Origin: Stereocaulon alpinum
Lineage: Eukaryota > Ascomycota > Lecanoromycetes > Lecanorales > Stereocaulaceae
Length of the DNA stretch: 64,000 bases
Assembly (NCBI GenBank): GCA_018257865.1
Contig: JAEUBA010000010.1
Span: 248,001 to 312,000, forward strand
Reading direction: 5' to 3'
Shown: piece by piece, positions 58,718 to 64,000 of the stretch
Layout: the number at the start of each line of letters is the position of its first letter
Numbering within the stretch: the stretch's first letter is position 1
The notes under the pieces: generated by a model
Told to the model about the DNA's origin: nothing
Database searches by the model: none
What the model saw: the letters and a program-made list of their open reading frames with translations, nothing else
Program-made: the position numbers and the translations under genes

Positions 58718-59875
58718 ATGGACACAGCAGCCTACCTCCACTCCCAAGGCTGGGCCGGACACGGCCACGCGCTGCACCACTCCGGCCGCGGCATCACCAA
58801 ACCTCTTACTGTGAACCAGAAAAACAACGTCCTTGGAATCGGCAAGAAAAAGTATGATGCGCATGCTGATCAGTGGTGGGCGAGGGCTTTTGATGAGACG
58901 TTGAAGGGGATTAGTACTACAAGGGATGCGGCTACGGGGGCGACGCAGGGCATACAGTTGGGGAGTGGAGCGCAGGCTTCGCAGATGGCTGGGAGAGGTG
59001 GGGCTAGGTGGGGCGGGGGAAAGGGACTATATAGGCATTTTGTTAGGGGGGAGAGTTTGAGTGGGACGTTGACGCCTGAGGAGGGGTTGGGTGGGCAGGG
59101 CGCGTCGAGGTGTGGGGATGAGGTCAAGTTGGAGGAGCTGGACGAGGCTGTGATTGAAACTGCGCCGAAGGAGAAGAGGAAGAAGAGTAAGAGGCGGAGA
59201 CACCGAGAGATTGAGGCTGGGAGTCCTGGCGAGGCGACAGCTGGAACTCATGTGTCAGTACATGGGTCGGACGAATTGAGGGAGGAGGCAGAGCGGGCAA
59301 CGTCAAAGGAGCAGAAGAAGAATAAGAAGCGGAAACAGCGAGATGCTGAAGCTGAAGCTATAGCAGAGGCCGCAGAGGTTGCAATTGCGAAGGCCCCAAT
59401 ACAAGCTTGCGGGTTCACTCCCATCCACACAGGCCAAGATCCAGGCAAAGTGGAACAGGTGGAATCACCGCAACGAAAGAAGTTCTGGGAAAGCATTCTC
59501 GGTCCAGCTTCGACTCCCGGAGATACTCAACCAACTCAAAGACCTAACGAGCTAATTGACAAGCCCAAGCGCTCGCGCGAGTCCGAGAAAAAGGAAAAAC
59601 GCCACCGCCAGAAAAACAAGACTCAGCGCCAGATCCTAGATGAAAAACTTGCAAAAGCGAACCGAGTGCGGGAGAAGAAGATCATTGATCCGGAGCTGCG
59701 CAAGGCGAGGATTGCGCGAAAGAATGACAGGCATAAGGCTATAAGGACGAAGCAGATGATCGAGGATGATAGAGAAAGCTATCGGAAGCTGTGGAGAGGT
59801 GAAGTCCCTATGCTCGACCGAGGAAAGAAGAAGAATTGGCAGTTTTGTACGAGTTTTACGATGGGCGGGGGTTGA
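58718..59875 (+). CDS. TMA23: TMA23-like G-patch ribosome-biogenesis protein
   Basis: A single-exon frame of 385 residues. The N-terminus MDTAAYLHSQGWAGHGHALH, then GRGITKPLTVNQKNNVLGIG and KKKYDAHADQWWARAFDETL matches the short G-patch-like module and conserved block of Tma23. Yeast Tma23 is a nucleolar ribosome-associated protein needed for ribosome production. The rest is very Lys/Glu/Arg-rich (KEKRKKSKRRRHREIE, KEQKKNKKRKQRDAEAEA), typical of nucleolar proteins. A second conserved part is near 250 (KFWESILG). The coding strand is C-rich for the first 100 bases and G-rich after about 58850. Distinction from PXR1, another G-patch nucleolar protein, rests on the N-terminal sequence. Confidence 0.85.
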   Translation: MDTAAYLHSQGWAGHGHALHHSGRGITKPLTVNQKNNVLGIGKKKYDAHADQWWARAFDETLKGISTTRDAATGATQGIQLGSGAQASQMAGRGGARWGGGKGLYRHFVRGESLSGTLTPEEGLGGQGASRCGDEVKLEELDEAVIETAPKEKRKKSKRRRHREIEAGSPGEATAGTHVSVHGSDELREEAERATSKEQKKNKKRKQRDAEAEAIAEAAEVAIAKAPIQACGFTPIHTGQDPGKVEQVESPQRKKFWESILGPASTPGDTQPTQRPNELIDKPKRSRESEKKEKRHRQKNKTQRQILDEKLAKANRVREKKIIDPELRKARIARKNDRHKAIRTKQMIEDDRESYRKLWRGEVPMLDRGKKKNWQFCTSFTMGGG

Positions 59876-60236
59876 GGGTGGTGCAGCATCGTTTAGATCA
59901 CAAGGACTTGGGTGATCTGCTACGGCAGATAGCGTCATTGAGAACTGCCTGTTGTGGGTAAGAGGGTCTCCCCAAGGGCACTGTATATGCAGGTTTTGAC
60001 TCATAGCCTGCAGCTCAAAGTTACACAGCTAGCTGCTTACGAGCTACGCTGAACACCAAGGACAGCGGAGTTGATGGCCGAGCTCTTCTAGATGGCAACA
60101 TGATGAAGCTGTGAAAAGACATAAGGTTGGTGGTCAGATCACTTCCAGTAGAAGAAGCAGTTATCACATCTACTCTACACACCGACCTGTCGATTGGTAC
60201 AGAACAGGTCTCTCATAGTCACCCACTCAGAGAGGA
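59876..60236. other. Intergenic between convergent frames
   Basis: The 3' flanks of TMA23 (plus) and the small orphan frame (minus) meet here. No repeat, RNA gene or domain was seen. Confidence 0.5.
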
Positions 60237-60596
60237 TCAATGAACACCAGTGCAACTCCATACACGAACGCCCTGTTCCCCATCCTCCAGGATAGCAGTC
60301 TTCATAGATTCTTCATTAGCAGGGCGAAAGAACCTTGTATGCAACACTAACCTGATCGAGGTTCCTACATTTCCACTGTTGAACATCGTCGTCCCATCTA
60401 TGGTCTGGACATCCAAGCAAGCAATATCGCCCGTTCTGCTCAATTGGAGCTTGAAGATGAGGGTTATAGACTTAGAATAGGAGGGAATGAAGGGATTCGT
60501 GCTTATGTGTAACCAGAGTGGTGCGGAGATATAATCAAGAATCGTGTATATTGTACCTTCTGTTTCGACGCGTATGAGTAGTGTAGCAAAGTTCAT
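60237..60596 (-). CDS. Small orphan ORF directly behind THG1
   Basis: A 119-codon frame with ATG starts 22 bases after the THG1 stop on the same strand. Its first 60 residues look like ordered beta strands (FATLLIRVETEGTIYTILDY, ISAPLWLHIST, SITLIFKLQLSRTG), which is unusual for random frames. The second half has a possible GT..AG intron (60360-60311) that would alter the C-terminus. I do not recognise the family. With only 22 bases upstream it can hardly own a promoter, so it is either a 3' fragment of a lost gene, part of an extended THG1 transcript, or chance. Confidence 0.4.
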   Translation of the reverse strand: MNFATLLIRVETEGTIYTILDYISAPLWLHISTNPFIPSYSKSITLIFKLQLSRTGDIACLDVQTIDGTTMFNSGNVGTSIRLVLHTRFFRPANEESMKTAILEDGEQGVRVWSCTGVH

Positions 60597-60617
60597 GCTC
60601 TGTTATTACAATACATA

Positions 60618-61818
60618 CTACCTCTCAGCATCACTGCCTAGTAACCAAGGTCTCTCATTCCAGAAGTCATCCTTGATGATATCGGTATGGTGCACCACTA
60701 TCTCAGCTTTCGATCGCCGTTTCCGCTCTTTTTCCTTCTGCGTCTTCGACATCTCAGCCCCATCTCCAATAACAGCGTTGATCGCCGCTGGCATGTCGGC
60801 TTTTCGATACTACTCGTGATCAGCAAAGCGTAGGGTTTGAGATAAGACTTTAGATAAACGTACATCACGAAAGACCACACTTCCCTTTCTATACATTTCG
60901 GGCTCGTTGTTGTAATTGATCCCAAACTGCGAAAATAGTAGCTCATTCTTGTCTGCTGCTAAGGTACCCTGCCCAACACCTCCGTGAGCCGAACCTAGCA
61001 AAAACATCGTCACCGTACACACCTTGAGCTTCTCCTCCGCAGCCGTAGCATCCATCCCTCCCCTCTGCACCAGAGCCCAGAACGTAGTGTTGTATAGATT
61101 GTTGATATGACCTTTTTCCGTCTCAGCGAACACCAACCACAGAAACTATAAAAGCAAGAAGTAAAAAGGGCAGAGCTTACAGTCAACCTGCCTCCAACTC
61201 ATGTAATCCCTCACATTCCGAACCGAAGGATAAAGCACCACCCTCCCATCAAAAGACGGCAGCGGTGGCGTCAAATTTTTTAATGGAAAGAACGTAGGCC
61301 ATAAATCAACATAGTAGGATGTGAATGTTGAGACGACTGTTGTTAGGATCTTGCTAGGATAGGAATGTAATCATCAATACACGGCAAAGTAGCGGATAAA
61401 GCGAACAGTCTTGTAGAATGCCTACCTTTCACGCCTATCAAATAGCTTGCAGGATCGGTCAAAAATAAAGCTGCGACTGCACATCAGAACAGGTTGAGCT
61501 CAACAGCTCAGGGCAGATACGATACCTGAACTCATCACTAATCCCGTAAGCAAAGCTGATGTCAGGTAGATCTCTCATCACAGCTACGGCTGCGGCGTTC
61601 GTTAAAAGCAGTGCGGCGCCGTCATTTGGTTTTTCGAAGCCATGTTTGTTTGAGAACCTGAGGGTGTCAGTGTTTTGTCGACGAACGAGTAAAGAAGGTC
61701 GAAGGGAGGTTTACTTATGGAACCCACGGCCGTCTATGCGCACGACGATATAGGTGTTGGGGAGTAGGGTAGCTATTTGCTCGAAGGCTTTTACGTATTC
61801 ATATTTGGAGTTGGCCAT
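60618..61818 (-). CDS. THG1: tRNA-His guanylyltransferase THG1
   Basis: Seven exons: 61818-61715, 61657-61526, 61470-61426, 61353-61181, 61111-61023, 60968-60864 and 60809-60618, giving 279 residues with every phase correct. The protein starts MANSKYEYVKAFEQ. Metal-binding motifs are complete: VVRIDGRGFHKFSNKHGF and AYGISDEFSFIFDR, which carry the catalytic aspartates. Further conserved blocks are INNLYNTTFWALVQRGG, GTLAADKNELLFSQFGINYN and the C-terminal HHTDIIKDDFWNERPW. Thg1 adds the essential extra G at position -1 of tRNA-His in the 3'-to-5' direction, using ATP activation, so HisRS can recognise the tRNA. Length fits the family. The exon of 45 bases is the smallest internal one. In the intron before exon 5 the acceptor used is AAAAAG. 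Confidence 0.96.
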
Positions 61819-62386
61819 GTTTACGAGAGGGGTGGAGGTAGGGGATAGGGTTAAGGGATTTTGTTCGAAATATCTGGAACTACAGCAATTTAGTCACCAG
61901 GCGTTGTTTCAATCTATGTATGACTCATAGCACATAATGACAATCTTACTGCTGATAACAATTCTATTATATCGATTTATCTGCTCATACCCGCAATTTC
62001 ATAGCGCTTTTATTGTACACTGAAATGCATATGCATAATGTTCTTTGCCAATGCTTCTGCTATTGCACGCATCTAAGAACGCCATTCTCATGAATCCCTC
62101 CTCCACGGAGTCTGCAAGCACAATCTGGTTCGAGCTGGAAATTTTGCTCGCTTAGATTCTGAATATGCATTACTCCGGGCGCCATGCATGAGATTACCAC
62201 ACGAACTCTGCTAAACCAACGAGAAGCACGACGTTGCGGCGCGCTCGTCCGTCGTTTTGATGGTGAAAAATCGTACTATAGGAATACAGGACTGAAAGGC
62301 AAGCTTTCTTTCCATCAATCTCATGTCCACTATGTCTCACTCTTCGGTCAAGGGTACTTGGGGAAGACAACCCCAAGTCGTTATGC
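61819..62386. other. THG1 promoter and RPB1 3' flank
   Basis: Both neighbours are on the minus strand. These 568 bases hold the THG1 promoter and the RPB1 transcript end. The sequence around 61910-62040 is AT-rich. No gene is supportable. Confidence 0.5.
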
Positions 62387-64000
62387 TCACGACTGCTCTG
62401 GACTGAAAGTTGGCGATGTCGGCGTCCATTGAGGAGACTTGCCGGAGCCGGGCGTAGAGGCTGATCGAGCATCAGATCCAGGCCTAGAAGATTTCAGAGT
62501 CAGCAGTGGCATTTTGAAAATGGGTGAGTCAACATTCATAGCTCAGGGGCTGGATAATCTTTTGGCGCCAAGGACATGCCTGATGATTGGAAGTAAGGTA
62601 GAAAAGGGGAGATAAGGAATTGGATAAAGTAACTCACGTGAACTGCGGTGACGAGGGTGAATACGACATCGGAGAAGTCGGCGAGTACACGGGCGAAGCT
62701 GGAGAGATGCTCGAAGTGCCTTTGTAAGCAGGAGAACTTGGGCTATACTGAGGTGAGCTAGGGCTGTATTGGGGTGATGTGGGCGATATCGAGGAAGCTC
62801 CAAACGCTGGTGACGAAGGTGAGTACGACGGTGAGGTTGGAGAATACGAAGGACTCGTGGGTGAGAACGAAGGGCTCGTTGGGGAGTATGAAGGGGATGA
62901 AGGACTCGCCCCCATTGCAAATTGTGGAGACGATGGTGAGTATGACGGTGATGTAGGTGTGAACGCAGGTGACGCTGCGTAAGCAGGGGAAGCTGGCGAA
63001 AATTTGGGTGAGGTTGCAAATGCGCCACCAGGACTCGAGGGTGAGTAGAATCCAGGGCTACTAGGCGATGCACCAAAAGGACTTGTAGGAGACGTATTGA
63101 AAGGGCTGCTAGGTGAGTACCCTCCTGGGCTCCTGCTTGAGTAAGGACTCAACCCGCCACCAAACCCTTGAGGTTGATACTCGGTAAATCCTCCTGGAGT
63201 CGCGGACCCAGAATGAGAGATAGGACTGAAACTTGCGCCATAATCAGGGGTGCCGATGAAACGGGGATCGGCCTCTTGCATAGGTGAGCCACTGTCGTAT
63301 GGCGTCATAGCTCCGTCACCCATGGTGCTGCCCTTGATGCCAATGTTTGGCATAATGCCTAACCTCGCATTGTCCGAGATCACGCTGTCCAGGAGATTCT
63401 GATCAAGGTATACCTCCATCTCGCCAGTTCCTAGAGGTGCGAGTTGTCCAAGCATGACGTTCTCAGAGACACCCCTGCAATCATCAAGCTCACCGCAAGC
63501 GGCAGCCTCGAGAAGAATCTCGACAGTTTCCTCAAAAGAGCATCTCATCAGAGCACCAGTATCTGCTCTATTGATTCCGTGACGGGTAATGGCCATGAGA
63601 TGACCTCGAGCGGTCATGACATCAACGAGAAGAGCTAGATGTCGATGATTGACGTAGGAGCCGTCAAAAGCCAATACTTGGGTCAATTCCTTCATAAGAG
63701 CTGACCTAGTAGCTTCGATACCAAACACCTCGAAGACCTCGATGAAGGAATTCGAATAAGTGCGGGTAGTGTCCACTCCAGGTATGGTCAAGACTTGACC
63801 AAGGGCCGAGCCGCTAGTATCAAGGAACCACTCCTTGCAAAGAGGATCATCTTTAGCCATGACTAAAGCACCATCCTCTCCTTGACGAATCTTAGTGCGT
63901 GTATTCAGGAAAGCTCGCTCGATACCTGGAACACCGCGAAGTGTCAGCGTATCAAGGATGTGAGCTTCGAGTCGCTTCAACATTAAGTCCTCTTCAAGGT
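62387..64000 (-). CDS. RPB1: RNA polymerase II largest subunit, C-terminal part (runs off right edge)
   Basis: The frame is open to the right edge and reads LEEDLMLKRLEAHILDTL, the end of the Rpb1 domain 5 region. Conserved segments follow: CKEWFLDTSGSALGQVLTI, TTRTYSNSFIEVFEVFGIEA, RSALMKELTQVLAFDGSYVN and HGINRADTGALMRCSFEETV, then ENVMLGQLAPLGTG. A CTD of roughly 19 degenerate heptads comes next. The obvious stop at 62634 is probably intronic: a GTGAGT donor after 62638 and an acceptor before 62483 add a last exon (62483-62387) that ends GKSPQWTPTSPTFSPEQS, clearly CTD-like, so the gene ends at 62387. RPB1 carries the catalytic centre of Pol II; CTD phosphorylation recruits capping, splicing and 3'-end factors. 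The N-terminal three quarters lie outside the window. Confidence 0.96.
62639..63165 (-). repeat. RPB1: RPB1 CTD heptad array, degenerate
   Basis: About 19 units of the form (Y/F/T/A/I)SP(T/S/A)SPx are visible, starting near LSPYSSRSPGGYSPSSP and ending YSPSSPQFT. Only two are exact YSPTSPS; most carry Ser at position 4 and Gln, Ala, Gly or Phe at position 7. Non-heptad inserts interrupt the array (GGAFATSPKF, QFAMGASPSS, AFGASSIS, AYKGTSSIS). Tandem similarity at DNA level is moderate. Confidence 0.9.

Noticed and set aside
1..64000. CRISPR arrays, biosynthetic gene cluster or intact transposon
   Set aside because: No spaced direct repeats, no core biosynthetic enzyme next to the GMC oxidase or P450, and no transposase or reverse-transcriptase motifs were found.

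Overview
The window is nuclear DNA from a filamentous ascomycete (Pezizomycotina; Dothideomycetes is my best guess). Evidence: many short introns of about 45-180 bp with GT..AG ends and CTAAC/CTGAC-like branch sites; fungal-specific families (Kin4-type kinase, Sfp1-type zinc-finger factor, SesB-like hydrolase, NB-ARC/TPR receptor, CYP52-clan P450); and a fungal RPB1 C-terminal domain. No bacterial operons, CRISPR arrays, rRNA or convincing tRNA genes were seen. Gene models were built by hand from reading frames, splice signals and family motifs. Exon joins were checked for phase; none has transcript support.

Left part (1-9 kb): the 5' end of a secreted GH31 alpha-glucosidase (runs off the left edge), a Kin4-type kinase (three exons) and a senescence/spartin-domain protein, all on the minus strand.

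Accessory block (9.2-19.7 kb): a solo SesB-like alpha/beta hydrolase (+), a CYP52-clan P450 with one frameshift (-), and an NLR-type receptor (+) with an N-terminal SesB-like hydrolase, NB-ARC ATPase and about eight 42-residue TPR units. The hydrolase and the receptor's first domain are paralogues. The solo copy keeps the nucleophile serine; the receptor copy has glycine there. A 2.5 kb gene-poor stretch follows, with an AT/TA-rich decayed segment, a zinc-finger-like relic and a poly-C tract. This block is the best candidate for a little-described system, probably a nonself-recognition or cell-death module.

Middle (19.7-36 kb): a GMC oxidoreductase (+), an unrecognised polytopic membrane protein (-), an unrecognised six-exon protein (-), a BAP31/Yet3-type ER membrane protein (-), tRNA-dihydrouridine synthase Dus3 (-) and, divergent from it, an Sfp1-type C2H2 factor (+). 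A 5.5 kb region without a supportable gene separates this from a bZIP factor (+, 41.5-43.7 kb).

Right part (46-64 kb), mostly housekeeping: an unrecognised disordered protein with a C-terminal Cys-rich module (+), TAF9 (-), lipin/phosphatidate phosphatase (-), a membrane-anchored fibronectin-III/coiled-coil protein (+), a TMA23-like G-patch protein (+), a small orphan ORF (-), the tRNA-His guanylyltransferase THG1 (-) and the 3' part of RPB1 with its CTD (-, runs off the right edge). Several genes (DUS3, THG1, TMA23, SFP1, TAF9, RPB1) serve tRNA maturation, ribosome production or transcription, but they sit on both strands with separate promoters, so I read this as ordinary neighbourhood, not a functional cluster. 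Some genes show abrupt switches from C-rich to G/T-rich coding strand inside a single reading frame.
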